Assembly: GCF_003323745.1 (NCBI RefSeq)
Contig: NZ_QOIL01000023.1
Span: forward strand, 1 to 64,000
DNA from: Sphaerisporangium album
Lineage (GTDB): Bacteria > Actinomycetota > Actinomycetes > Streptosporangiales > Streptosporangiaceae
Reading direction: 5' to 3'
DNA length: 64,000 bases
Both the position numbers and the translations under genes were made by a program. Under the pieces are notes generated by a model. That model saw only the letters and a program-made list of their open reading frames with translations. It ran no database searches and was not told where the DNA came from. Shown here piece by piece: positions 36,902-45,551 of this stretch. How positions within the stretch are numbered: the first letter of the stretch is position 1; every line of letters starts with the position of its first letter.

Positions 36902-39033
36902 TGACCGCCGAGGCGGACGGCGTGCGCGAGGTGCTGGAGAAGGCCCGCGCGGAGGGCCGGACGGCGCTGACGGCTCCCGAGGGCAGGAAGATCTGCGAGG
37001 CGTACGGCATCGCCACCCCGGGCGAGGGCCTGGCCACCACGGCGGACGAGGCCGTGGCCATCGCGGGGGACATCGGGTTCCCCGTCGTGATGAAGATCGT
37101 GTCGCCGGACATCCTGCACAAGACCGAGGCCGGCGGCGTCATCGTCGGGCTCCACACGGCCGAGGAGGTGCGCGGCGGCTTCGACCGCATCCTCGCGTCG
37201 GCGAGCGCGTACGACCCGGACGCGGCGATCGACGGCGTGCAGGTGCAGCGCATGCTGGACGGCGGCCACGAGGTCATCATCGGCGCGGTCACCGACCCGA
37301 CGTTCGGCAAGGTCGTGGCCTTCGGCCTCGGCGGCGTGCTGGTCGAGGTGCTCAAGGACGTGACCTTCCGGCTGGCGCCGCTCTCGCGCGGGGACGCGCT
37401 CGGGATGCTCGACGACATCAAGTCGGCCGAGGTCCTGCGCGGCGTGCGCGGCGCGGAGGGCGTGGACCGTGAGGCGCTCGCCGGCATGATCGAGCGGGTC
37501 GGCGCGCTCGTGGCCGACTTCCCGGAGATCTCCGAGGTCGACCTCAACCCGGTGTTCGCGACCGCGTCCGGGGCGACGGCGGCGGACGTGCGCATCCTGC
37601 TCGACCCCGAGCCGGTGAAGCCCGCCGAGCGGTTGTCGCGCGAGCGGATCCTCGCCTCGATGAACCGCATCTTCAAGCCCAGGTCGGTGGCCGTGATCGG
37701 CGCGTCGGCCGAGGCCGGCAAGATCGGCAACTCGGTGATGCGCAACCTCATCGACGGCGGCTACCAGGGCCGGGTCTTCCCGATCAACCCCAAGGCCACG
37801 GAGATCATGGGCCTGCCCGCGTACGCCCGCGTCTCCGACGTGCCCTACGACGTGGACGTCGCCGTGTTCGCGATCCCCGCCAAGCTCGTCGCCGGCGCGC
37901 TGGAGGACGCGGGGAGCAAGGGCGTCGCGGGCGCGATCATGATTCCGTCCGGGTTCGCGGAGACGGGCAACCACGAGGGCCAGGACGAGATCGTCGAGAT
38001 CGCCCGCCGTCACGGCGTGCGGCTGCTCGGCCCGAACATCTACGGCTACTACTACACCCCCGAGCACCTGTGCGCGACGTTCTGCACGCCGTACGACGTG
38101 AAGGGCGGCGTCGCGCTCAGCTCGCAGAGCGGCGGCATCGGCATGGCCATCCTGGGCTTCAGCCGCACCAGCAAGATGGGCGTCTCGGCGATCGTCGGCG
38201 TGGGCAACAAGGCCGACATCGACGAGGACGACCTGCTCACGTTCTTCGAGCAGGACGACAACACCAACTGCGTGGCCATGCACATGGAGGACCTGAAGGA
38301 CGGCCGCGGCTTCGTCGAGGTCGCCAAGCGGGTCTCCCGCACCAAGCCGGTCATCGTGCTCAAGGCCGGGCGCACCGCGATGGGAGCCCGGGCGGCGGGC
38401 TCGCACACCGGCGCGCTGGCCGGCGACGACAAGGTGTACGACGACATCCTGCGCCAGGCCGGGGTGGTGCGGGCGCCGGGGCTGAACGACATGCTGGAGT
38501 ACGCCCGCGCCCTGCCCGTCCTGCCGGCCCCCAAGGGCGAGAACGTCGTCATCATCACCGGCGCCGGCGGCTCGGGTGTGCTCCTCTCGGACGCCTGCGT
38601 CGACAACGGGCTGTCCCTCATGGAGATCCCGCCCGACCTGGACGAGGCGTTCCGCGCGTTCATCCCGCCGTTCGGGGCCGCGGGCAACCCGATCGACATC
38701 ACCGGCGGCGAGCCCCCGAGCACGTACGCCAACACGGTCAGGCTCGGCCTGTCGGATCCGAGGATCCACGCGCTGGTGCTCGGCTACTGGCACACGATCG
38801 TGACCCCGCCGATGGTGTTCGCGAAGCTCATCTCCGAGGTGGTGGCCGAGGAGCGGGCGAAGGGCAACGACAAGCCGGTGGTCGCGTCGCTCGCGGGCGA
38901 CACCGAGGTCGAGGCGGCCTGCGACTACCTGTTCGACCACGGCATCGTCGCCTACCCGTACACGACCGAGAAGCCCGTGGCCGTCCTCGGGGCGAAGTAC
39001 CGCTGGGCCAGGGCGGCGGGCCTGCTCGGCTGA
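36901..39033 (+). CDS. ADP-forming acyl-CoA synthetase, beta-alpha fusion
   Basis: The 710-residue protein belongs to the acetate-CoA ligase (ADP-forming) family. The ATP-grasp part comes first (about residues 15-235, with VVMKIVSPDILHKTEAGGV), and the CoA-binding Rossmann and ligase domains come after (from about 260, FKPRSVAVIGASAEAGKIGN). The phosphorylated histidine H502 sits in GSHTGALAGDD. This order is reversed relative to the more common alpha-beta fusion. Its overlap with frc points to activation or recycling of an acid in the same pathway: oxalate, formate or acetate are all possible. The reaction is reversible, so it could also recover ATP from an acyl-CoA. Confidence 0.88.
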   Translation: MTAEADGVREVLEKARAEGRTALTAPEGRKICEAYGIATPGEGLATTADEAVAIAGDIGFPVVMKIVSPDILHKTEAGGVIVGLHTAEEVRGGFDRILASASAYDPDAAIDGVQVQRMLDGGHEVIIGAVTDPTFGKVVAFGLGGVLVEVLKDVTFRLAPLSRGDALGMLDDIKSAEVLRGVRGAEGVDREALAGMIERVGALVADFPEISEVDLNPVFATASGATAADVRILLDPEPVKPAERLSRERILASMNRIFKPRSVAVIGASAEAGKIGNSVMRNLIDGGYQGRVFPINPKATEIMGLPAYARVSDVPYDVDVAVFAIPAKLVAGALEDAGSKGVAGAIMIPSGFAETGNHEGQDEIVEIARRHGVRLLGPNIYGYYYTPEHLCATFCTPYDVKGGVALSSQSGGIGMAILGFSRTSKMGVSAIVGVGNKADIDEDDLLTFFEQDDNTNCVAMHMEDLKDGRGFVEVAKRVSRTKPVIVLKAGRTAMGARAAGSHTGALAGDDKVYDDILRQAGVVRAPGLNDMLEYARALPVLPAPKGENVVIITGAGGSGVLLSDACVDNGLSLMEIPPDLDEAFRAFIPPFGAAGNPIDITGGEPPSTYANTVRLGLSDPRIHALVLGYWHTIVTPPMVFAKLISEVVAEERAKGNDKPVVASLAGDTEVEAACDYLFDHGIVAYPYTTEKPVAVLGAKYRWARAAGLLG

Positions 39034-39040
39034 GCGCCTC

Positions 39041-39061
39041 GGCCGGTCGTCACGACCGGCC
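39041..39061 (+). terminator. Hairpin after the acyl-CoA synthetase
   Basis: A 9-bp stem ggccggtcg/cgaccggcc with a 3-nt loop, 7 nt after the stop codon. It could end or weaken transcription before the transporter gene. Confidence 0.6.
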
Positions 39062-39322
39062 GCACAGACCGGCCCGTTCGCCGGGCACGGCCGGTTCGCG
39101 CGGCGCCGGAGCCGTGGCGGTGGACCTTTTGGCGGTCCACCGCCCGGACCTCCATGACGGCGTCACGCGCGGACCGGCCCGCGTACCTGACCCCCGCCGC
39201 GAACGCGCGGCGAGGGAGAGGAGGCCGTATGTCCACGCCCTGATCGACCAGAAAACGCACGGCCCGCCGGCACGGCGGACGGGGCGTCGCCGACACGTCG
39301 GCAACGGCGGCGCCCAGGCACC

Positions 39323-39376
39323 GGCACAGCAAGGCACTGGCACAGCAAGGCACAAGCACGACAAGGCACAAGCACG
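39323..39376 (+). repeat. 16-bp tandem repeat before the OFA transporter
   Basis: Three units of 16 nt (ggcacagcaaggcact, ggcacagcaaggcaca, agcacgacaaggcaca) plus a partial fourth lie 47 nt upstream of the transporter start. The rest of the 390-nt gap between the synthetase and the transporter holds a hairpin at 39041 but no gene I can support. Confidence 0.8.
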
Positions 39377-39423
39377 TCGGGGAACAGGGGAGCACTGGTC
39401 AACGCCTACGAAAGCGATTTTCG

Positions 39424-40806
39424 ATGACCACTGTAGCACCGAGTTATCGTGAGATCACCGACAGCAATGGCCGGGTGTACCGGATAGGCGAGAGCCCCCG
39501 GGACATCATGGGTCGGCCGCGCTGGCTCATGGTCCTGCTGCCATGGATCGGCATGATGGGCATCAGCGTCTCGGAGTACGCCTTCGGGTCCGCCGAGGAG
39601 ACGCTGCACGACGCGCACGGGTGGTCCGCCACCAACATCTTCTGGCTGCTGAGCGTCTGGGTCTTCTTCCAGGCCGCCGTGGCCTTCCCCGCCGGCTACC
39701 TCCGCGAGAGCGGCAAGCTGTCGGCGCGGGCCGCGATGCTCACGGGCGCGGCGGGCGCCTTCCTCGGATATCTGGCGCTCAGCCACGCGCCGAACATCTT
39801 CTGGGCCTACCTCGGGTTCGGCTTCTTCGGCGGCGCCGGCGCGGGCGTCGTCTACGCGACCTGCATCAACATGGTCGCCAAGTGGTACCCCGAGCGGCGC
39901 GGCGGCAAGACGGGTTTCGTCAACGGCGGGTTCGCCTACGGGTCGGTCCCGTTCGTCTTCATATTCACGACGTACATGCACGAGAACAACTACCAGTCGG
40001 TGCTCGACCTGGTCGGCGTGTACGTGCTGGTCGCCGTGCTGGTGGCCGGGCTGTTCTTCAAGGACCCGCCGAAGAACTGGTGGCCCGCGCACGTCGACCC
40101 GCTGAAGGTCGACGCCAACGCGCGGACGCTGCTGAAGAACCCGCCCGCGGTGCGCCAGTACAAGCCGAAGGAGGCCATCAAGACCGGCATGCTCCCGCTG
40201 ATGTGGGTGTGCCTGCTCTTCACGGCGGGCGTGAACATCTTCGGCATCGCCTTCCAGGTGCCCTTCGGCAAGGAGATGGGCTTCGCCGGCGGGATCGTCG
40301 CCCTCGCGATGAGCCTCAAGGCGATCGTGAACGGCACCGGGCGCGGCGTCATCGGCTGGATCTCCGACCTGGTCGGACGGCGTCAGACGCTCACCATCGT
40401 CTGCGTGATCCTCGGCCTCGCGCAGTTCGCGGTGCTGTGGTCGGGGTCGCTCGGCAACATGCCGCTGTTCCTGCTCTCCTCGATGATCTCCGGCTTCGGC
40501 GGCGGCGCGATCTTCCCGCTGTTCGCGGCGATGACGGCGGACTACTTCGGGGAGAACAACAACGCGACGAACTACGGCCTCGTCTACTCGTCCAAGCTGG
40601 TCAGCGGCCTGCTCGGGTCGGGTATGGGCGCCGTGGTGGTGGGCGCGTGGGGGTACGGCGGCGCGTTCTTCCTCGCGGGAGGCACCAGCCTCGCGGCCGG
40701 CGTGCTGTCGCTGTTCCTGCGCCAGCCCGGGCGTCCGCGCCACAGGGCCGCCACCGCGCCCTCGGGATCGACCCTGACCCCGGCGTCCGAGGGGGCCTCT
40801 GGCTGA
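39424..40806 (+). CDS. OFA-family MFS transporter (oxalate/formate antiporter type)
   Basis: The 460-residue product has 12 predicted membrane helices and several OFA/OxlT features: the cytoplasmic PEKRG-like turn WYPERRGGKTGFVNGGFAYG, the central-loop motif KDPPKNWWP, and SDLVGRRQTL between helices 8 and 9. Members import oxalate in exchange for formate, or other small carboxylates. Its place between the frc operon and the GntR regulator supports a role in oxalate uptake. No GntR-type operator is evident directly upstream, but a 16-bp tandem repeat is. Confidence 0.88.
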   Translation: MTTVAPSYREITDSNGRVYRIGESPRDIMGRPRWLMVLLPWIGMMGISVSEYAFGSAEETLHDAHGWSATNIFWLLSVWVFFQAAVAFPAGYLRESGKLSARAAMLTGAAGAFLGYLALSHAPNIFWAYLGFGFFGGAGAGVVYATCINMVAKWYPERRGGKTGFVNGGFAYGSVPFVFIFTTYMHENNYQSVLDLVGVYVLVAVLVAGLFFKDPPKNWWPAHVDPLKVDANARTLLKNPPAVRQYKPKEAIKTGMLPLMWVCLLFTAGVNIFGIAFQVPFGKEMGFAGGIVALAMSLKAIVNGTGRGVIGWISDLVGRRQTLTIVCVILGLAQFAVLWSGSLGNMPLFLLSSMISGFGGGAIFPLFAAMTADYFGENNNATNYGLVYSSKLVSGLLGSGMGAVVVGAWGYGGAFFLAGGTSLAAGVLSLFLRQPGRPRHRAATAPSGSTLTPASEGASG

Positions 40807-40921
40807 CCCCGCGGACGCCACCGGCGAGAGCGGTCTCGCGAGCGGGTTCGCGGTCGATCCCGGAGGGCGTCAGGTTCGTGTGAACCGACTGGAAAAGTCA
40901 TCTGTCCGTCGATGAAGGACC

Positions 40922-40977
40922 GGCGGCGCGCCTGCCGACTGGGGAGGCTCCCTCTCCCCGGCGGCCGGCGCGCCGCC
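40922..40977. terminator. Bidirectional terminator between the OFA transporter and gntR
   Basis: An 11-bp perfect stem (ggcggcgcgcc and ggcgcgccgcc) encloses a second ggggagg/cctctcccc-like stem. It lies in the 285-nt gap between two convergent genes. The rest of that gap has no gene. Confidence 0.75.
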
Positions 40978-41091
40978 ATGTGTGCCCCACCCCCGGGGCT
41001 GTGTACCTTCCCCCTTAAAGTCGTCCCGGATTGTTTCGCCGGAGCGGTCCCTGAGTAACTTCCACGTCAAAACCCCGCCCGTGAGCGGTCC

Positions 41092-41838
41092 TCAGCCGCC
41101 GAAAGGGGCGGGCGCCCGCCTCTTCCTGCGGCGGCTCGGCAGCGGCTGCGGGGCTTCCTCCTCGCCGAGTTGGTTCAGGTAGAGGTGGCGGGTCTGCTCG
41201 GTGTGGTTCTTCATGATCTCGCCGGCGCGGTCGGCGTCACCGGCGGCGATGGCGTCGATCAGCGCGGTGTGCTCCTCCCAGGAGGCGCGGCCGCGCTGGC
41301 GGGCCACGGGGGTGTGGTACCAGCGCACCCGGCGGGAGACCTGGGCGGCCAGGTCGCCGAGCACGGTGTTGCCGGACAGCTCCATGACCGTCGCGTGCAG
41401 ATCGGAATTGATCGCCACCGCGTCGTCGACGTCGTCGGCCTCGACGGCGGCCAGGCCGCGCGAGCACAGGGCGCGCAGCCTGGCCACGCCTTCGTCGGTG
41501 CGGTTGCGGGCCGCGAGGCGGGCGGCCTCGGTCTCCAGGAGGGATCGGACGGCGAGGAGCTGGTCGGCCTCCTCGGCGGTGGGCGCGTGCACGAAGGCGC
41601 CGTGTCCGGGGTGCAGGTCGACCCAGCCTTCGCCGCTGAGCAGCTGGAGCGCCTCGCGGATGGGCTGGCGGGAGACGCCGAGCATCTCGGCCAGCTCGCT
41701 CTCGGCGAGGTGCCGGCCGGGGCGGAGGCTGCCGTTGATGATCAGTTCGAGGAGCGCCTCGAAGACGCTCTCACGGAGCGGGACGGGACGCGCGATCCTG
41801 GGTGCGGCTGCTTTGCCCGCCAGATCCGACCGCGACAT
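41092..41838 (-). CDS. GntR-family regulator with FCD domain
   Basis: The 248-residue protein has an N-terminal winged helix (residues about 20-85, with SELAEMLGVSRQPIREALQLL) and a C-terminal all-helical FCD ligand domain (FadR subfamily; AVRSLLETEAARLAARNR, AINSDLHATVMELSGN, WEEHTALIDAI) with the histidine/aspartate positions that bind a metal and a small carboxylate. It is the only regulator in the cluster, and palindromes of the GntR type lie before the PanE-like, ThDP, transporter and SucC genes and, weaker, before itself. A small acid of the pathway such as oxalate, glyoxylate or glycolate is the probable inducer. The C-terminal 25 residues are basic and may be disordered. Confidence 0.93.
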   Translation of the reverse strand: MSRSDLAGKAAAPRIARPVPLRESVFEALLELIINGSLRPGRHLAESELAEMLGVSRQPIREALQLLSGEGWVDLHPGHGAFVHAPTAEEADQLLAVRSLLETEAARLAARNRTDEGVARLRALCSRGLAAVEADDVDDAVAINSDLHATVMELSGNTVLGDLAAQVSRRVRWYHTPVARQRGRASWEEHTALIDAIAAGDADRAGEIMKNHTEQTRHLYLNQLGEEEAPQPLPSRRRKRRAPAPFGG

Positions 41839-41911
41839 TTCTTCAACTCCAGTGGGAATTATGGGAGGACCGCGAGCCGCACGGCCGCCTAGAAGTTTTC
41901 GGTCAACTGCC

Positions 41912-41930
41912 TACAGCATACAGTCTGGAA
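41912..41930. promoter_or_regulatory. Weak GntR-type operator O3
   Basis: tacagcatacagtctggaa resembles O1 (TTCGGTATACAGTATGGAA) but has several mismatches. It lies 74 nt upstream of gntR, within the gap after the second transporter gene. Autoregulation is possible; the match is the weakest of the five. Confidence 0.45.
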
Positions 41931-41975
41931 CACGATCTCCCGGGTGAGCCGGGTCACACTGGGGTGTGCGTCACG

Positions 41976-43280
41976 TCACACCGGGGTCGGCAGCGTCACC
42001 GGACGCCCGGGTACGCGCAGACCGAAACCAGCCGCGGCCGTCAGCGCGGCGACCGCGGCCGCCACCCCGAACGCCGCCGGAAGGCCCCATGAGGCCCACG
42101 CCAGCGCGGCCAGCCCGGTCCCGAGCACGCCGGCGACGGCCTTGGCGCTGTAGACGGCGCCGTGGATCTCGGCGGTGTGCTCCTCGCCGAAGTACTCGCG
42201 CACCAGGCTCGCGACGAGCGGGTAGAACGCGCCGCCGCCGAGGCCCGCGAGCCCCGCCGCGGCGACGACGAGCGGCCCCGACCCCGCCGCGAAGCCGGCA
42301 GCCAGCAGCGCCTGGCCCGCGGCGAGCACGGCCAGCGTCCCGCCGAGCACGCGCCTGCGGCCCGCGACCTCCGAGGCCAGCACGGCGCAGGCCCGCCCGG
42401 CGCCGTTGAGCGTGACCAGGAGGGCGAGCGCGACCCACGGCGCCCCGGGGACCTCCGCCATGGCGAGGGCGACGACGTCGAACAGCGAGACCGCCCCCGC
42501 GCAGGCCAGGATCGCCGCGAGCCGGGACAGCGCGCCGGTCCGCAGCGCCTGCCCCATGGAGAACTGCCGGACGGCGGGCGGCGTCCGGCGCAGGATCAGC
42601 CGGTCGAGCGCGTGCGCCCGGGGGTCGACGCCGTGCGGCCACCAGTGCCTGGGAGGCAGCCGGACGAACCAGGCGGCCGCGCCGACGAGCGGCAGCGCGA
42701 GGGCCGCGGAGACGACGAAGACCGGGCGCAGCAGGTGGGGGGCGAGGCCGAGGACCACGGCGAGCGGCGCGGCGCCGTAGGCGTAGGCCCCGGTCGCGTA
42801 GGCGACCCACCGCGCGGGCCGCTCGGGGTACCAGCGCGCGACGACCTCGGTGCACACGCCGTAGACCAGCCCGCCGCCGACGCCCCCGGCCAGGGAGTAG
42901 CCGGCGAGGAGGGCCGGGGTGCCGGTCGCGGTGGCCACCATCAGCAAGGCCGCGGCGCTCAGCACGGCTCCGGCCGCCAGCGCGGGGCGCACGCCGAGCC
43001 GGCCGCGGCGCACCAGGTGGATCGCGGGGACGGCGGCGACGGCCTGGCAGGCGATCCAGACGGTCAGCGGGAGGAGCACGGCGAGGACCGAGCCGTCGTG
43101 CCGGCCGAGCAGGACGGGGGTGGCCGCCGCGTACCCGTACTGCAGGGGCGCGATGGCGATCATGGCGGCCCAGGGGAGCCAGAACATCCAGGACCGGGGA
43201 CGGCCGGTCAGCTCGCGGGCGGTGTGCCCGACCAGATAGGGGCGTCCGCGCCAGTCGCGGACGAGCAAGGGATTCTCCAT
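41976..43280 (-). CDS. Second OFA-like MFS transporter
   Basis: The 434-residue product has 12 membrane segments and diverged OFA features: VARWYPERPARWVAYATGAYAYG after helix 4 and RLPPRHWWPHGVDP in the central loop. It is clearly related to the transporter at 39424 but with higher Ala content and many changes. It is divergent from the SucC-SucD-Hyi operon, and operator O4 overlaps its start codon. It could carry a different acid of the pathway, for instance glyoxylate, glycolate or malate. Confidence 0.82.
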   Translation of the reverse strand: MENPLLVRDWRGRPYLVGHTARELTGRPRSWMFWLPWAAMIAIAPLQYGYAAATPVLLGRHDGSVLAVLLPLTVWIACQAVAAVPAIHLVRRGRLGVRPALAAGAVLSAAALLMVATATGTPALLAGYSLAGGVGGGLVYGVCTEVVARWYPERPARWVAYATGAYAYGAAPLAVVLGLAPHLLRPVFVVSAALALPLVGAAAWFVRLPPRHWWPHGVDPRAHALDRLILRRTPPAVRQFSMGQALRTGALSRLAAILACAGAVSLFDVVALAMAEVPGAPWVALALLVTLNGAGRACAVLASEVAGRRRVLGGTLAVLAAGQALLAAGFAAGSGPLVVAAAGLAGLGGGAFYPLVASLVREYFGEEHTAEIHGAVYSAKAVAGVLGTGLAALAWASWGLPAAFGVAAAVAALTAAAGFGLRVPGRPVTLPTPV

Positions 43281-43289
43281 ACTGTATGG
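43277..43289. promoter_or_regulatory. GntR-type operator O4
   Basis: CCATACTGTATGG is a perfect palindrome around one base and matches 11 bases of the inverted O1. It covers the start codon of the second transporter gene, so binding would block initiation there. Confidence 0.65.
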
Positions 43290-43321
43290 AATATCCCGTT
43301 AATGACCTCCTGTCGAGGCTC

Positions 43322-43350
43322 TGGACGGTCGTTCTTCCATACGGTATACC
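43322..43350 (+). promoter_or_regulatory. Promoter of the sucC-like operon
   Basis: TGGACG (43322-43327) and TATACC (43345-43350) are 17 nt apart. The -10 box is identical to that of the PanE-like gene and lies in the centre of operator O5. Confidence 0.55.
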
Positions 43351-43362
43351 GTATGGAAGAAC
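43331..43362. promoter_or_regulatory. GntR-type operator O5, perfect 32-bp palindrome
   Basis: Two 16-nt arms (gttcttccatacggta and its exact complement) meet without a spacer. This is the best example of the shared motif and lies 16 nt upstream of the SucC-like start, over the putative -10 box. A FadR-type GntR dimer is the obvious binder. Confidence 0.85.
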
Positions 43363-43378
43363 CGCATAAGGAGACGTG

Positions 43379-44533
43379 ATGGACCTGTACGAGTACCAGG
43401 CGAAGGAGCTCTTCGCGCGGCACGGGGTCCCCGTCCCGCCCGGCCGGGTCGCCTCCACCCCCGAGGAGGCGCGGCAGGCCGCGCGGGCGCTCAAGGCGCC
43501 TGCCGTCATCAAGGCCCAGGTCAAGACCGGCGGCCGGGGCAAGGCCGGCGGCATCCGCCCCGCCCCCGGCCCCTCCTCCGCAGAGGCCGAAGCGCGCCGG
43601 GTGCTCGGCATGGACATCAAGGGACACACGGCGAGGACGGTCCTGGTCGAGAAGGCCACGGTGCCGTTCGAGGAGTACTACGCCGCCTACCTCGTCGACC
43701 GCGCGGCCGGGACGTTCCTCGCCATGGTCTCCACCGAGGGCGGCATGGACATCGAGGAGGTCGCGGCGACCCGGCCTCAGTCCCTGGCCAGGATGCCCGT
43801 CGACCCCGCCGCCGGGGTGGACGCCGAGACCGCCCGGCGGCTCACCGACCAGGCGGGGCTGCCCGAGGACGCCCGCGAGCAGGTCGCCGCCGTGCTGACC
43901 GGCCTGTGGCGGGTCATGGTGGAGGAGGACGCGCTGCTGGTCGAGGTCAACCCCCTCGCCCGCACCTCCGACGGCCGCGTGATCGCCCTCGACGGCAAGG
44001 TCACCCTCGACGACAACGCCGCCTTCCGGCACGACCACGCGGCGTTCGCCGACCCGCCGCCGGACCGGGGCGCGGCCGGGCTGGAGGCCAGGGCCCGGGC
44101 GCGCGGGCTGAACTACGTCAAGCTGGACGGCTCGGTCGGCGTCATCGGCAACGGCGCGGGGCTCGTCATGAGCACGCTGGACGTCGTGGCGGAGGTGGGC
44201 GGGGGCCGTCCCGCCAACTTCCTCGACATCGGGGGAGGGGCCTCGGCCCAGGTCATGGCGGCCGCGCTGGAGATCGTCCTGTCCGATCCGGACGTGCGCT
44301 CGGTGCTGGTGAACGTCTTCGGCGGCATCACCGCCTGCGACGCGGTCGCCGAGGGAATCGTGACCGCGCTCGGCACGCTCGGCGAGGTGGGCCACCCGAT
44401 CGTGGTGCGCCTGGACGGCAACAACGCCGAGGCCGGGCGGGCCGTCCTCGACGCGGCGCGGCATCCGATGGTGCGCATGGTCCCGACCATGGACGACGCC
44501 GCGCGTGCCGCGGCGGACCTGGCCGCGAGGTGA
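43379..44533 (+). CDS. SucC-like ADP-forming acyl-CoA ligase, beta subunit
   Basis: The 384-residue product begins [20 protein letters not shown] and has the ATP-grasp domain ([17 protein letters not shown]), [23 protein letters not shown] for metal binding, and the C-terminal ligase domain with [15 protein letters not shown]. It pairs with the SucD-like subunit. The pathway context makes the housekeeping succinyl-CoA synthetase unlikely; malate-CoA ligase (MtkAB type) or an oxalate- or glycerate-related ligase are candidates. ATG 43379 is favoured over GTG 43376 by the spacing to AAGGAG. It is first in an operon with a perfect GntR-type palindrome upstream. Confidence 0.88.
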   Translation: MDLYEYQAKELFARHGVPVPPGRVASTPEEARQAARALKAPAVIKAQVKTGGRGKAGGIRPAPGPSSAEAEARRVLGMDIKGHTARTVLVEKATVPFEEYYAAYLVDRAAGTFLAMVSTEGGMDIEEVAATRPQSLARMPVDPAAGVDAETARRLTDQAGLPEDAREQVAAVLTGLWRVMVEEDALLVEVNPLARTSDGRVIALDGKVTLDDNAAFRHDHAAFADPPPDRGAAGLEARARARGLNYVKLDGSVGVIGNGAGLVMSTLDVVAEVGGGRPANFLDIGGGASAQVMAAALEIVLSDPDVRSVLVNVFGGITACDAVAEGIVTALGTLGEVGHPIVVRLDGNNAEAGRAVLDAARHPMVRMVPTMDDAARAAADLAAR

Positions 44534-44574
44534 GCGGGCACGGCGGGACCGGCCGCCGTACGGGGGGCCGGCGA

Positions 44575-44616
44575 TCACAGTGCCATTCACAGTGCCATTC
44601 ACAGTGCCATTCACAG
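44575..44616 (+). repeat. 12-bp tandem repeat between sucC- and sucD-like genes
   Basis: The unit tcacagtgccat is repeated 3.5 times without change in the 121-nt spacer between two genes that are normally adjacent. It is the only marked low-GC spot in this operon. Confidence 0.9.
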
Positions 44617-44654
44617 CGGACAGGCCGTGCGGGCGGCCGGGAGGAGCAGCGACG

Positions 44655-45551
44655 ATGGCCGTCTTCCTGACCAAGGACAGCAAGGTGCTGGTCCAGGGCA
44701 TGACCGGCGCGGAGGGCACCCGGCACACCGCGCGCATGCTCGCCGCCGGCACCGAGATCGTGGCCGGGGTCACCCCGGGCAAGGGCGGCAGGGCCGTCGA
44801 CTTCGGAGACCGGCGCATCCCGGTCTTCGGCGGGGTCGCCGAGGCCGTGGCCGCGACCGGAGCGGACGTCTCGGTCGTGTTCGTGCCGCCGAGGTTCACG
44901 CTCGGCGCGGTGCGGGAGGCGATCGACGCGGCCGTCGAGCTCTGCGTGGTGATCACCGAGGGCGTCCCCGTCCACGACACCATCAGGTTCGTGGCCCGCG
45001 CCGAGGCCACGACCACCCGTATCGTCGGCCCGAACTGCCCGGGGCTCATCAGCCCCGGCCAGTCCAGCGCCGGCATCATTCCCGCCGACATCACCGCCGC
45101 TGGCCCGATCGGCCTGGTCAGCAAGTCGGGGACGCTCACCTACCAGCTCATGTACGAGCTGCGCGACGTCGGGTTCTCGACCGCGGTGGGGATCGGCGGC
45201 GACCCGGTCGTCGGCACGACGCACATCGACGCGCTCGCCGCCTTCGAGGAGGACCCCGAGACCGAGGCGATCGTGCTCATCGGCGAGATCGGCGGCGACG
45301 CCGAGGAACGCGCGGCGGCGTACATCGCCGAGCACGTCACCAAGCCGGTGGTGGCCTACGTGGCCGGGTTCACCGCGCCCGAGGGCAGGACCATGGGCCA
45401 CGCCGGGGCGATCGTCTCCGGGTCCGCCGGCACGGCGCAGGCCAAGAAGGAGGCGCTGGAGAGCGTCGGCGTGCGCGTCGGAAAGACTCCCAGCGAGACC
45501 GCCCGCCTGATGCGCGACGTCCTGGCGGCGCGGGGCGGGAGCGCGTCGTGA
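44655..45551 (+). CDS. SucD-like acyl-CoA ligase, alpha subunit
   Basis: The 298-residue product has the CoA-binding Rossmann fold ([22 protein letters not shown]), the [13 protein letters not shown] segment and the phosphorylated histidine H249 in [13 protein letters not shown]. It is the partner of the SucC-like protein upstream. The residues forming the acyl site cannot be assigned without a structure, so the substrate is open (succinate, malate or oxalate). Its stop overlaps the start of the isomerase gene (GTGA). Confidence 0.9.
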   Translation: MAVFLTKDSKVLVQGMTGAEGTRHTARMLAAGTEIVAGVTPGKGGRAVDFGDRRIPVFGGVAEAVAATGADVSVVFVPPRFTLGAVREAIDAAVELCVVITEGVPVHDTIRFVARAEATTTRIVGPNCPGLISPGQSSAGIIPADITAAGPIGLVSKSGTLTYQLMYELRDVGFSTAVGIGGDPVVGTTHIDALAAFEEDPETEAIVLIGEIGGDAEERAAAYIAEHVTKPVVAYVAGFTAPEGRTMGHAGAIVSGSAGTAQAKKEALESVGVRVGKTPSETARLMRDVLAARGGSAS

